This document shows positions 19,251-29,415 of a stretch of 64,000 nt of DNA, in pieces. Origin of the DNA: 'Fragaria x ananassa' phyllody phytoplasma (GTDB taxonomy: Bacteria; Bacillota_I; Bacilli_A; Acholeplasmatales; Acholeplasmataceae); the NCBI RefSeq assembly GCF_018274325.1, contig NZ_JAGVRH010000001.1:78181-142180 (forward strand). The letters are read 5' to 3'. Below the pieces are notes generated by a model, which saw only the letters and a program-made list of their open reading frames with translations, was not told where the DNA came from and searched no databases. Position 1 is the stretch's first letter, and each line of letters begins with the position of its first letter. A program made the position numbers and the translations under genes.

Positions 19251-20419
19251 TTGCGAATAACCCCTGTTTCTTCAGCTGCTTTAGCTACTGCTAAAGATAT
19301 TTTTTGGACTACTTCTTTATTAAAAGTACTTGGTAAAATATTTTGTTCATTTAAATCACTTTCTTTAATAATCCCTTTTAAAGCATAAACAGCAGCTTTT
19401 TTCATTTCTTCGTTAATCTTAGTAGCTTTAGCATTTAAAGCACCACGGAAAACTCCTGGAAAAGCTAAACAATTATTTACTTGGTTAGGGAAATCAGATC
19501 TACCTGTAGCAATTACTTTAGCACCACCACTTTTAGCTTCATCTGGCATAATTTCAGGAATAGGGTTAGCAAGAGCAAAAACAATAGCATCTTTATTCAT
19601 AGTATTTACCATGTCACTTGTAACTATGCCAGGAGCTGAAACACCAATAAAAATATCTTTTCCTTTGATAACGTCTTTTAAAAGACCTTTTTCTTGTTTG
19701 TTATTAGTAACTTGTGTTAATTTTTGTTGTGATGAGTTTAATGTATTGTCGCCGTGATATAAAGCGCCTTTTTTATCAACTAACACAACATTTTTAGGTT
19801 TTAACAATAACAACATTTTAGCTACTGCCATACCAGCAGAACCAGCTCCACTAATAACAATTTCAACATGATGAATAGATTTTCCTACTACTTTTAAAGC
19901 ATTTAAAATACCTGCAGCAACCACAATAGCAGTTCCATGTTGGTCATCGTGAAAGACAGGAATATCAAGTTTTTCTTTTAAAGCATCTTCAATTTCAATA
20001 CATTGAGGAGCTTTGATATCTTCTAAGTTAATAGCGCCAAAAACAGGAGCAATTTTTTCAACAATATTAATAATTTCTGCTGAATCTTTGGAATCAATAC
20101 AAATAGGAAAAGCGTCAACTCCAGCTAATTCTTTAAAAAGGATAGCTTTGCCTTCCATTACTGGTAAAGAAGCTTTTGCTCCAATATCGCCTAAGCCTAA
20201 AACAGCAGTTCCATTCGTAACTACTCCTACCATATTGCCTTTGATAGTGTAACGATAAACATCTTCGGGATTGGCTTTAATTCTAAGACAAGGCTCTGCT
20301 ACTCCAGGAGTATAAGCCAATGATAAATCATTCAGATTTTCGACTTTAACTTTACTTACAATAGCTAATTTTCCTTGGTGTTTTTCATGCAATTCTAAAG
20401 CTTTTTCTTTTACATTCAT
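19247..20419 (-). CDS. sfcA: NAD-type malic enzyme (malate to pyruvate + CO2)
   Basis: A 390-aa enzyme of the short bacterial malic enzyme class. Motifs in order: LSLAYTPGVAEPCL (catalytic Tyr region, near residue 35), VVTNGTAVLGLGDIGAKAS, VMEGKAILFKELAGVDAFP (catalytic Lys), HDDQHGTAIV (metal-binding Asp), GAGSAGMA (dinucleotide fold) and LANPIPEI. All expected residues are present. It is the first gene of a two-gene minus-strand operon with the 2HCT carrier, together a malate-to-pyruvate pathway feeding NADH and acetyl-CoA production. The ribosome site before the ATG is weak. Confidence 0.95.
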   Translation of the reverse strand: MNVKEKALELHEKHQGKLAIVSKVKVENLNDLSLAYTPGVAEPCLRIKANPEDVYRYTIKGNMVGVVTNGTAVLGLGDIGAKASLPVMEGKAILFKELAGVDAFPICIDSKDSAEIINIVEKIAPVFGAINLEDIKAPQCIEIEDALKEKLDIPVFHDDQHGTAIVVAAGILNALKVVGKSIHHVEIVISGAGSAGMAVAKMLLLLKPKNVVLVDKKGALYHGDNTLNSSQQKLTQVTNNKQEKGLLKDVIKGKDIFIGVSAPGIVTSDMVNTMNKDAIVFALANPIPEIMPDEAKSGGAKVIATGRSDFPNQVNNCLAFPGVFRGALNAKATKINEEMKKAAVYALKGIIKESDLNEQNILPSTFNKEVVQKISLAVAKAAEETGVIRK

Positions 20420-20576
20420 TTTTATTTTATAAAACTCTTTCTTTATTTTTCAAGGAATAACTATATTTATAATAAGAAATACAAAAATAATCATCCATTT
20501 ATATTTTATACCTTATTCCCCCTTTTTATTTAAAAATTTTTCCTTTTTTTCAAGTAATTGATAACAATGATAAACT
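20420..20576. other. Leader region of the malate operon
   Basis: AT-rich, no open frame; presumably carries the promoter of the malic enzyme gene on the minus strand, not identifiable by eye. Confidence 0.35.
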
Positions 20577-20802
20577 CCAAAAAAATGGAACCAATTAAGA
20601 ACAACATTTTTTCTCAAAAAACAAATTATCTATTAATTACTTTTATAACAACCTCATTAACAATAAAACTTTGCATCTATTAAAAAAAACACCCTCAACC
20701 GCTTTATTAAACACCTTTAAAACACATTTAGATATTTTCCAAGTTAACTATAAAAACCAAACCAAAAAACAAAATCAAAGAATTAATCAGCAATTTAAAT
20801 CC

Positions 20803-20919
20803 TCATAAATTAAAATCCCCATAATTATTCCAATTATATCCAAACAAACTAGATAAATACAAATTTTTTCTTCTAAAATATTTTATTTTAGAATAATAAC
20901 GTTTGATATTTCTTGCCAT
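20803..20919 (-). CDS. Small basic protein, 38 aa, unknown
   Basis: Reads MARNIKRYYSKIKYFRRKN, then LYLSSLFGYNWNNYGDFNL, with CGGAGAT six bases before the ATG. Strongly basic N-terminus. Not recognised; may be a truncated gene caught in the element. Confidence 0.3.
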   Translation of the reverse strand: MARNIKRYYSKIKYFRRKNLYLSSLFGYNWNNYGDFNL

Positions 20920-21056
20920 TTTAAATCTCCGTTTTTTTATATTTTTAGAAGCTGAAAAAATAACTTTATTCACTTATCACCTATTCTTTTCAAAGATTGT
21001 TAAAAACTGTTGAAAGTCCTACTAATTGATTAAAATCATGATCAGAAATGACATTT

Positions 21057-21311
21057 TTACGGATACGGAATTAAGGTGGATTTGGTTGTATGAATATGAA
21101 CTTTAATACGATTTTTAGTTTTTTCTTTTAAGTGTTAAATTTCAATTTGGCTAATCGCGATTTTTTTGCTAAAATTATTAATTAATTCACGGATTAAACA
21201 ATCTTCTCTTTAATTAAAAACAGGAATTTCTTTATCTTGAACAAAACATTGAGAATCCCAAGTTCTAATAATTCCTAATCTTAAACCATTAGGATTGATT
21301 TTCTGACCCAT
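21057..21311 (-). pseudogene. rpsC: Truncated ribosomal protein S3 gene copy
   Basis: From an ATG with AGGAGG upstream the frame reads [20 protein letters not shown], the unmistakable S3 start, then a stop at codon 34, IRELINNFSKKIAISQIEI (the IREFIKK...ISKIEIER segment), another in-frame stop and RIKVHIHTTK (normally VxIHTAKPG), ending after 85 codons. The KH domain core GxxG and the rest of S3 are missing. It cannot replace the functional rpsC, which must lie in the S10 operon elsewhere, so this is a displaced fragment. Confidence 0.8.
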
Positions 21312-21336
21312 CTTGTACCTCCTTTAGTATTTTGTA

Positions 21337-21360
21337 TAAAACCTTCTAATTAGGTTTTAA
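21337..21360 (-). terminator. Hairpin upstream of the rpsC fragment
   Basis: AAAACCT and AGGTTTT around a seven-base loop. It lies between the 44-codon frame and the rpsC fragment and could end transcription of the former. Confidence 0.35.
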
Positions 21361-21442
21361 CTGTTTGTAAATAATTATTTAATATTTTTATTTTTTGATA
21401 TTTCAATAGGTAATTGCTGGATTAATATTAATAAATATTTTT

Positions 21443-21577
21443 TTAATTAATTTGCATTGGTGATGGACCTAATGATTTTGAAATGATCCAATTAGCTGAT
21501 ATAGCTATCACCATGAGAAACAGAAAAATAAAAAAGTGAAAAAATATTGCTAATAATATTTGCTCCGCTTCTAACAT
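21443..21577 (-). CDS. Small membrane protein, 44 aa, unknown
   Basis: MLEAEQILLAIFFHFFIFLF is followed by MVIAISANWIISKSLGPSPM, giving one long hydrophobic segment. AAAGGAGG lies six bases before the ATG. Not recognised. It is the first frame of the minus-strand cargo of the 20577-21640 element. Confidence 0.4.
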   Translation of the reverse strand: MLEAEQILLAIFFHFFIFLFLMVIAISANWIISKSLGPSPMQIN

Positions 21578-21853
21578 TTATCCTCCTTTTTCAATTTGGC
21601 TATTTTGTTGTTTTTAACTGGTTCCATTTTTTTTGAGCAGTTCATTTTTTTATATGATTAAGACAATAATGATTAAATTATCAAAGTTCAAAATGATCAA
21701 TTTGTTGATTTGTCATTATTTTGTCATTGTATTTATTTGTTAAAAATTATTTTTTATACTCTTAATTTTATCATTTTATGATATGCTAAAATTAGCAATA
21801 ATTAATTTATTAAAATTGATAAATTTTATAAAATAGTAAGTAGGTATGGTAAC

Positions 21854-23110
21854 ATGAAAACATTAATTACTTTAAAAGATTTAACTAAAGTTTTTGATAA
21901 TCAATTAATTTTACGAGGGATTAATCTAGATATTAAACAAAATGAATTTGTTACTTTATTAGGGCCTTCGGGTTGTGGTAAAACTACTATTTTGCGAATT
22001 ATCGGTGGTTTTGAAAATCCTAGTAGTGGAGAAATTTTATTTCAACAAAAAAGTATTTTAAATTTAGCTGCTCATAAAAGACCAATTAATACTGTTTTTC
22101 AAAAATATGCTTTGTTTCCTCATTTAAATGTATTTGAAAATGTTGCTTTTGGATTGCGTTTAAAGGATTTTAATTTAACAAATAAAGAGAGTTTGAAGCA
22201 TAACCAAATTCAATATAATCATGAGAAAGAACAATTATTGCAAAAAGGGAAAAAAGAAATAGCTTTAACATCTTGTTCCCAAGAAAAACAAATAGTAAAT
22301 CAAAAATTAAAAGAACAAATAAAAAAGTTAACTAAACAATTTGAAAATAAACAAAAAATATTAAAAAATAACTTACTTGACAAAAAAACTCAAGAATTAA
22401 AAATTAGGAATGAAGTGTTAAAATATCTTAAAATCATGAGTTTACAAGGATTAGGACAAAGAATGATTGAGCAATTATCAGGAGGACAACAACAACGAGT
22501 TGCTATTGCAAGGGCTTTAATTAACAAACCACAAGTATTATTATTAGATGAACCTTTATCAAATTTGGATTTAAAATTAAAGCAAGAAATGCAATATGAA
22601 TTAAAAGAAATTCAAAAAAACACTGGAATTACTTTTTTATTTGTGACTCATGATCAAGAAGAAGCTTTTACTATGAGTGATAAAGTAGTTGTGATGAATC
22701 ATGGTGAAATTCAACAAATAGGGACTCCTCAAGAAATTTATAATGAACCTGCTAATCGATTTGTTGCTCAATTTGTAGGAGAATCTAATTTAATCAAAGG
22801 TGTGATGAAAAATGATTTTTTAGTCCATTTTGATTATCAAGATTTTACTTGTGTTGATCAAGGATTTCATAAAAATGAAACAGTAGATATAGTGATTCGT
22901 CCTGAAGATATTGATATTGTTTCCAAAGGAAAAGGTTTAATTACAGGTATAGTGGAATCTGTTGTTTTTAAAGGAGTTTATTGGGAGATTGATGTTAAAA
23001 CTCTTAAAAGAACTTATACGATTCAAACAACAGATCATGTCTCAATTAATAAAGAAGTAGATATTACCTTTAATCCCGAAGATATTCATGTAATGGAGAT
23101 TTGGCAATGA
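21854..23110 (+). CDS. potA: Spermidine/putrescine ABC transporter ATP-binding protein with coiled-coil insertion
   Basis: This cytosolic ATPase drives polyamine import. Walker A GPSGCGKTT (near residue 37), Q-loop TVFQKYALFPHL, signature LSGGQQQRVAIARAL, Walker B VLLLDEPLSNLD and the H-loop FVTHDQEEAF are all intact. A C-terminal TOBE-like domain follows (DIVIRPEDIDIV). At 418 aa it is longer than the usual 350-370 because about 75 lysine/glutamine-rich residues (about 115-195) are inserted in the helical subdomain between Q-loop and signature, probably a coiled coil. It heads the potABCD operon and its TGA overlaps the potB ATG. Confidence 0.95.
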   Translation: MKTLITLKDLTKVFDNQLILRGINLDIKQNEFVTLLGPSGCGKTTILRIIGGFENPSSGEILFQQKSILNLAAHKRPINTVFQKYALFPHLNVFENVAFGLRLKDFNLTNKESLKHNQIQYNHEKEQLLQKGKKEIALTSCSQEKQIVNQKLKEQIKKLTKQFENKQKILKNNLLDKKTQELKIRNEVLKYLKIMSLQGLGQRMIEQLSGGQQQRVAIARALINKPQVLLLDEPLSNLDLKLKQEMQYELKEIQKNTGITFLFVTHDQEEAFTMSDKVVVMNHGEIQQIGTPQEIYNEPANRFVAQFVGESNLIKGVMKNDFLVHFDYQDFTCVDQGFHKNETVDIVIRPEDIDIVSKGKGLITGIVESVVFKGVYWEIDVKTLKRTYTIQTTDHVSINKEVDITFNPEDIHVMEIWQ

Positions 23111-23955
23111 AAAATAATAATATTTATACTTTTAAAGATAATCAAAAATTATATCGTTTTTTAATTCTGCCTTATTATCTTCTTTTAATAGGGTTAATTT
23201 TTTTGCCAATGGTTTTTATTTTTCTTGATTCTTTTCAAAATAATGCCTTAACACCAGATATTTTCCCTACTCATTTTACTTTTATTCATCATCAAGAGTT
23301 TTTAACTAATACTTCTTTTTTATATGTTTTATTGCGTTCTGTTGCCATTTCTATTATTGTTACCTTTTTGCTGTTAATTATTGTCTATCCTCTAGCCTAT
23401 ATTATTTCTCTTTTAAATCCTACTTTACAAACTTTTTTAGTTATTTTAATTAATGCTACTATGTGGATTAATATGATTATTAAAATTCAAGCTTTAGTTC
23501 AAATATTAGATATGTTACAAAATTTTTTAAAAATAGGATTATTAGAAACTAATTTTGCTATGATTTTAGGATTAATTTATTTATTTTTACCTTTTATGTT
23601 TTTACCTATTTATACAGCTATTATTAAGATTAATCCTCAATTAATTCAAGCAGCTAAAGATTTAGGAGCGGGTGAATGGCAAGTATTTCAAAAAATTTTG
23701 TGGCCTTTATCTCTTAATGGAGTGATAGCTGGGGTTTCTTTAGTCTTTTTACAAGCAGTTACTAATATTGTAGCCCCTCGTTATTTAGGAGCTACTAATC
23801 AAATTACTATTGCTGAATTAATTGAAAATAAAACTTTATTAAGTGGAGAAATTAAACAAGCTTGTGCTATTGCTATTTATTTATCTTTAACTATGTTTTT
23901 AATTTTTCATCTTTTTAAAAAAACCAGTTTTGTAGGAGCACATAATGAAACTTAA
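23107..23955 (+). CDS. potB: Spermidine/putrescine ABC transporter permease PotB
   Basis: A 282-aa permease with six hydrophobic segments and the EAA loop near residue 195 (AAKDLGAGEWQVFQKILWPL), which contacts PotA. I chose the ATG at 23107, forming an ATGA overlap with the potA stop; a TTG two codons upstream is less likely. It pairs with PotC to form the channel for polyamines. The 3' end overlaps potC by 11 bases. Confidence 0.93.
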   Translation: MKNNNIYTFKDNQKLYRFLILPYYLLLIGLIFLPMVFIFLDSFQNNALTPDIFPTHFTFIHHQEFLTNTSFLYVLLRSVAISIIVTFLLLIIVYPLAYIISLLNPTLQTFLVILINATMWINMIIKIQALVQILDMLQNFLKIGLLETNFAMILGLIYLFLPFMFLPIYTAIIKINPQLIQAAKDLGAGEWQVFQKILWPLSLNGVIAGVSLVFLQAVTNIVAPRYLGATNQITIAELIENKTLLSGEIKQACAIAIYLSLTMFLIFHLFKKTSFVGAHNET

Positions 23956-24754
23956 ATTTAAACCTAAAAAAATTAATATTTTATATATTGCCATTATGTT
24001 AATTTTTATTTATCTTCCTATTATATCTTTAATTATCTTTTCTTTTAATCGAGGGGAAGGCAGAATGACTTCTTTAATCAATTGGAATGGTTTTAGTTTA
24101 CAATGGTATCAAAAATTATGGACAGATAAAACTATTAATTCATCTATTGTAATTACTTTAAAAATTGCTCTTTTAACTACTATTATATCGACTTTTTTAG
24201 GAACTTTTGCAGCTATTAGTTTAGCTCAAACTTTAAAAAAAAAATGGCGTAATATGATTTTGAATATGAGTCATTTTTCTATTGTTGTTCCTGAAATTAT
24301 TACTGCTTTATCTTTGTTTGTTGTTTTTGGCTTTATTGGTTTAAAATCCTCTTTTTGGAAAATGCTTTTAACTCATATTTCTTTTTGTACTCCTTTTGTT
24401 GTTGTTTCAATTTATCCTAAAGTTATTAGTCTTAATCCTAATTCTTTAGAAGCTGCTTATGATTTAGGAGCTACCCCTTTAAAAGCTTTAACCAAAGTAA
24501 TTTTACCTCAATTAAAAGGAGCTATGTTAATTGGTGCCACCTTATCTTTCACATTATCTTTTGATGATTTTATGATATCTTATTTTGTTGGTGGTGCTGA
24601 ATATCAAAATATTTCTGCCTATATTTATAGCCTTAAGGGAACTATTAATCCTACTGTTAATGCTTTATCTACTATTTTAATTATTTTAACTAGTTCCAAA
24701 GTTATTTTTGATTTAGTGATGTATCAAAAAAGAACAGTTAAAAGATTAAAATGA
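23945..24754 (+). CDS. potC: Spermidine/putrescine ABC transporter permease PotC
   Basis: A 269-aa permease with six membrane segments. Typical PotC features are the start segment IFIYLPIISLIIFSFN, WYQKLW, the EAA loop EAAYDLGATPLKALTKVILP (near residue 175) and LSFDDFMISYFVGG, the segment that in PotC-type proteins precedes the last helix. AGGAG lies six bases before the ATG, inside the potB end. Its stop overlaps the potD start (ATGA). Confidence 0.94.
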   Translation: MKLKFKPKKINILYIAIMLIFIYLPIISLIIFSFNRGEGRMTSLINWNGFSLQWYQKLWTDKTINSSIVITLKIALLTTIISTFLGTFAAISLAQTLKKKWRNMILNMSHFSIVVPEIITALSLFVVFGFIGLKSSFWKMLLTHISFCTPFVVVSIYPKVISLNPNSLEAAYDLGATPLKALTKVILPQLKGAMLIGATLSFTLSFDDFMISYFVGGAEYQNISAYIYSLKGTINPTVNALSTILIILTSSKVIFDLVMYQKRTVKRLK

Positions 24755-25926
24755 AATTAACAAGATTTTCTTTATTTTGGTATTTGATCTTTGTAGTTAT
24801 GGTTATTTTAATAATAACTTTAAGTGTTATTAAGATCAATTCTAAAGATAATAAAAAACAGCAACAAGTACTTACTTTATTTAATTGGGGAGAATATTTA
24901 AATCCAGCTATTTTACAAAAATTTGAAAAAGAAACTAATATTCAAGTAAAACAAGTACTTTTTGCTTCCAATGAATTAGCGGTTACTAAAATTAAAAGTA
25001 ATAATCAATATGATTTAGTTATTTTAAGTGAATACGCCATTGATCAATTAATGCAAGAAAAAAAGTTAGAAAAGTTGGATACAAAGAAATTAGAAAAAAC
25101 AGAAGATTATTATCATGAATATAGTAATCAATTCAACACCAACATATCAAAGAAATTGCCCCTTCAATTTAATTTCTATGCTATTCCTTATTTTATGGGA
25201 AAAGTAGTACTTCTTTATAACAAAGAAAAAGTACAACAAAAAATAATAGAAGCCAAAGGTTTTAACATCTTAGAAGAAAAAGATTTAAAAGTTGCTTTAT
25301 GTAATAATTCACGTGATGGTTTAATGGTGGGTTTAAAAGTAACAGAAGCAGCTTCTCAAACAAATGAAGAAAACTTAAAAAAGGCTAAAGAATGGATTTT
25401 GGAATTAAAAAAGAAAAAACCTAATTTAGCTTTTATTAATGATCAAATAATTGATCGTATGTATAAAGAAAATCAAGAACAATATGATGTAGTTGTTGCT
25501 TATTCTGGAGATGCTCAGTTTTTAAAAGAAAAAAATAAGAATTTAGCTATTTTAGATTCTCCTTTACAAGGAACTAATGTTTGGGTTGATGCTTTAGTAA
25601 TTCCTAAAGGAAGTCAACAAGATTTAGTTTATCAATTTATTAATTTTTTAAGAAAAAAAGAAAATTATCTTGCTAATTTAGAATATATGAAATATAATTC
25701 TCCTTATGAAGTTGAGAATCACAAATCAATTGAAATCACAGACAAGGACACTATTTATCAATATAACGCCAACAATCAAAAATTAATCAATACTTATTGG
25801 AATGATATCATCGCTTTTCCTAGTCAAAAAGATTATTTGCTTTTTCTTTTAAGTTTCTTAATTTTTACAAGTACTTTTGGAATTTATTTGATTTATAAGT
25901 TTAAAAAGAGGCTTTACTCAGATTAA
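24751..25926 (+). CDS. potD: Spermidine/putrescine-binding protein PotD, membrane-anchored at both ends
   Basis: The 391-aa substrate-binding component. After an N-terminal membrane segment (residues 9-28) it has TLFNWGEYLNPAILQKFEKE, the standard PotD start, then DLVILSEYAIDQL and AYSGDAQF, in which conserved polyamine-site residues are expected, and NVWVDALVIPKGS. A second hydrophobic segment with a basic tail lies at the very C-terminus (about 362-385), unusual for this family but sensible in a cell with no outer membrane. Last gene of potABCD. Confidence 0.93.
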   Translation: MKLTRFSLFWYLIFVVMVILIITLSVIKINSKDNKKQQQVLTLFNWGEYLNPAILQKFEKETNIQVKQVLFASNELAVTKIKSNNQYDLVILSEYAIDQLMQEKKLEKLDTKKLEKTEDYYHEYSNQFNTNISKKLPLQFNFYAIPYFMGKVVLLYNKEKVQQKIIEAKGFNILEEKDLKVALCNNSRDGLMVGLKVTEAASQTNEENLKKAKEWILELKKKKPNLAFINDQIIDRMYKENQEQYDVVVAYSGDAQFLKEKNKNLAILDSPLQGTNVWVDALVIPKGSQQDLVYQFINFLRKKENYLANLEYMKYNSPYEVENHKSIEITDKDTIYQYNANNQKLINTYWNDIIAFPSQKDYLLFLLSFLIFTSTFGIYLIYKFKKRLYSD

Positions 25927-25987
25927 ATTAGTTGCAAAGTGCTTTATTCTAAAATTAAAATTCATTTAAAAACCTTTTCGCCATATT

Positions 25988-26013
25988 AAAACTAACTTTT
26001 GAGTTGGTCTTCT
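25988..26013 (+). terminator. Weak hairpin after potD
   Basis: AACTAACT and AGTTGGT form an imperfect stem followed by TCTTCTTTT. Confidence 0.4.
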
Positions 26014-26119
26014 TTTAATTTATCATTAAATGATTCACCTATCTGCTACCTTTATTTTAAAATAACTAAAACACTTATATCAAAAGCAATTATCTCATAT
26101 TGCTTACTATTTTAAATGA

Positions 26120-26148
26120 TTGACATTTATTTTATTTTCAGTTATAAT
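26120..26148 (+). promoter_or_regulatory. Sigma-70 promoter of groESL
   Basis: TTGACA at 26120-26125 and TATAAT at 26143-26148 with exactly 17 bases between, both perfect consensus. The CIRCE-like operator begins ten bases after the -10, around the expected start of transcription. Confidence 0.85.
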
Positions 26149-26157
26149 AAAGTTGGT

Positions 26158-26184
26158 TTGGCACTAACCTTATATAATTGCCAA
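26158..26184 (+). promoter_or_regulatory. Degenerate CIRCE operator (HrcA site) upstream of groES
   Basis: TTGGCACTA, nine bases, AATTGCCAA. The geometry equals the CIRCE element TTAGCACTC-N9-GAGTGCTAA, with 7 of 9 and 6 of 9 matches in the arms and a real inverted repeat TTTGGCA/TGCCAAA. Placement just after the -10 fits repression by HrcA, released on heat stress. Confidence 0.65.
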
Positions 26185-26269
26185 AATAATAATTTTTTAA
26201 TTTCGCATTTATATTTCAATATTTAAAATATTTTCAAAAATCAAATTCAAACTAAAAGGAGAATTTAAA

Positions 26270-26539
26270 ATGAAGAAAACAATTGTTCCTTTACATGATA
26301 ATGTTGTTTTAAAATTAAAAATGGAAGAAACTAAAACTGACAGTGGTATTCTTTTGGCTTTATCTGAAAAAGAAAAATCTTCTGTTGGCATCGTGGTTAA
26401 TATAGGTCCTAAAGTTGAAGGACTTTGTCAAAATGATGAAGTAGTTTATAAAAGTTATGCTGGTAGTAAAATTACTTTAAATCAAGAAGAATATTTAATT
26501 TTGGCTATGAAAGATATTTTAGCACAAATTAAAGCTTAA
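26270..26539 (+). CDS. groES: Co-chaperonin GroES
   Basis: An 89-aa cap of the GroEL folding chamber. VPLHDNVVLKL is the usual start, followed by TDSGILLALSEKEKSSVGIV, the mobile loop region, and DEVVYKSYAGSKITLNQEEY with the terminal strand YLILAMKDILA. AAAGGAG lies eight bases before the ATG. Followed by groEL after 146 bp; both depend on the promoter at 26120. Confidence 0.95.
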   Translation: MKKTIVPLHDNVVLKLKMEETKTDSGILLALSEKEKSSVGIVVNIGPKVEGLCQNDEVVYKSYAGSKITLNQEEYLILAMKDILAQIKA

Positions 26540-26673
26540 AAACTTAATAATATGATTTTACTATATAGCAATTAATATTATAGTATATATATATCTAAAA
26601 ATAATTAATAGTTAAATAGTTAATAAATCACATTAACTGATTTACTAAAATCATCAATAAAAACAAATCTTAA

Positions 26674-28299
<1,626 letters not shown>

Positions 28300-28427
28300 T
28301 ATTTTTTTAAGTAATTTTTTTCTTTTTTTCTTTTTTTATGTTAAAATAATAGTAGGTTTTGGTTATCTTTCTATCTTAGAAATATATACTAAAACACTTT
28401 TAAAACATAAAAGAAAGGAAAAAAAAC

Positions 28428-28934
28428 ATGCAAAACAAAAACGTTAAAAAGTCTTTGATTACTAAATTAACTACTTTATTTGTTGTTATTGTTTTAAGTT
28501 TAGGTTTAGTTACTTCTTCTGTTTTTGCTACCCCAAGAAAGTTTGCTGATATAGTAAAAGATATCAATAAAAGAAAAGTAACATTATCAATAGAAGATGC
28601 TCAAGATGTAGAAAAAGTTTTAGCAGGAATTAACCTAATTGATGAGCTAAAAATAGTTGGTCTTACTAAAGAAGATATTGAAAAAGTTGAACTTACCAGC
28701 AACAATACAAAAATCAAAGTTACACCAAAATCAACTAGCACTATATTAAGTTCAGAAGCTTTTGAATTAGACCGCATTGAGCCAAGTGCTAGTGCTAATA
28801 AAGAAGAAGAAAAACAACAAAACGCTGAAACACCTTTTTACAAAAAATGGTGGATTTGGACTCTAATAGCAACTGTTATTATAGCAATCATCGGAGTTTC
28901 TTACTACTTTATTAAAAAAAGACAACAAAAATAA
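28428..28934 (+). CDS. amp: Amp/Stamp-like immunodominant membrane protein
   Basis: A 168-aa protein: signal peptide (ending SSVFA before TPRKF, residue 35), a hydrophilic outer domain of about 100 residues, a C-terminal transmembrane segment (about 143-163) and a basic tail KKRQQK. Its place between groEL and nadE and its layout identify it with Amp of 'Ca. P. asteris' and Stamp of the stolbur phytoplasma. Amp binds insect actin and is under positive selection in those species. The short length is closer to Stamp than to the roughly 230-aa Amp. Good AAGAAAGGA ribosome site and its own terminator. The homology is from position and design, not from an alignment. Confidence 0.8.
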   Translation: MQNKNVKKSLITKLTTLFVVIVLSLGLVTSSVFATPRKFADIVKDINKRKVTLSIEDAQDVEKVLAGINLIDELKIVGLTKEDIEKVELTSNNTKIKVTPKSTSTILSSEAFELDRIEPSASANKEEEKQQNAETPFYKKWWIWTLIATVIIAIIGVSYYFIKKRQQK

Positions 28935-28967
28935 TTTAATTAATTAATTTTTCTAATATGTTTTTTA

Positions 28968-28998
28968 AAAAGCTAGCTTTAAAACCTAGCTTTTTTTT
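28968..28998 (+). terminator. Rho-independent terminator after the Amp-like gene
   Basis: AAAGCTAG and CTAGCTTT around a nine-base loop, followed by TTTTTTTC. Confidence 0.8.
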
Positions 28999-29415
28999 CT
29001 TTATTTTTTTTATATCCCTGATGTATTAATTTTTTTGCTTAGAATATTAAAGTAATTTTAATAAAGATAAGTTATCTTAAACTCTTTAAATAATTTATGT
29101 TTATTAAAAAAATACAGTATTGCTTTTAGCAAATTGCTTTCTTGTTTTGGTTTTATTAAAAATTATGATTAACAATATATATAATATATAATGGTTTTTT
29201 GCAATCACAAATATAATTATATAATTATTATCAAACAAGTAAAATTATTTCATCTTTATATATTCTGATAAATAGCAATATAATTGCAATTAATATAATT
29301 ATTTTTATTAACACCAAGCTTTTTTTTCAAAAACATATGTTTCTTTTTCCAATGTATCTACAAATAATAATAATTAATTATTTCTAAAAAAACTAAGAAA
29401 GTTAACAATAACAAA
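28999..29415. other. Intergenic region upstream of nadE
   Basis: About 415 bases with stops in all frames. Several TATAAT-like tracts (for example ATATATAATATATAATGG near 29190), but no -35 that I would defend. No RNA gene seen. Confidence 0.4.

Larger units (their letters stand above)
20577..21640. mobile_element. Small element bounded by inverted ends, carrying a dead rpsC fragment
   Basis: The left end CCAAAAAAATGGAACCAATT (20577 on) and the reverse complement of 21612-21640 share about 28 bases of the form CAAAAAAATGGAACCAgTTAAgAACAAC, both pointing inward. The same sequence occurs once more at 63213-63240. Between the ends lie, all on the minus strand, a 44-codon frame, an rpsC fragment and a 38-codon frame, each with a strong ribosome site. 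No transposase is seen, so it would be non-autonomous. The alternative is a recurrent regulatory or recombination motif that happens to be inverted here. Confidence 0.5.

Noticed and set aside
18880..20252. Two rightward frames opposite the malate operon
   Set aside because: Antisense shadows of strongly conserved enzyme and carrier genes, without ribosome sites.
21612..21640. Treating the 28-base motif as a promoter element
   Set aside because: It has no -35/-10 pattern, and the inverted placement of two copies fits element ends better.
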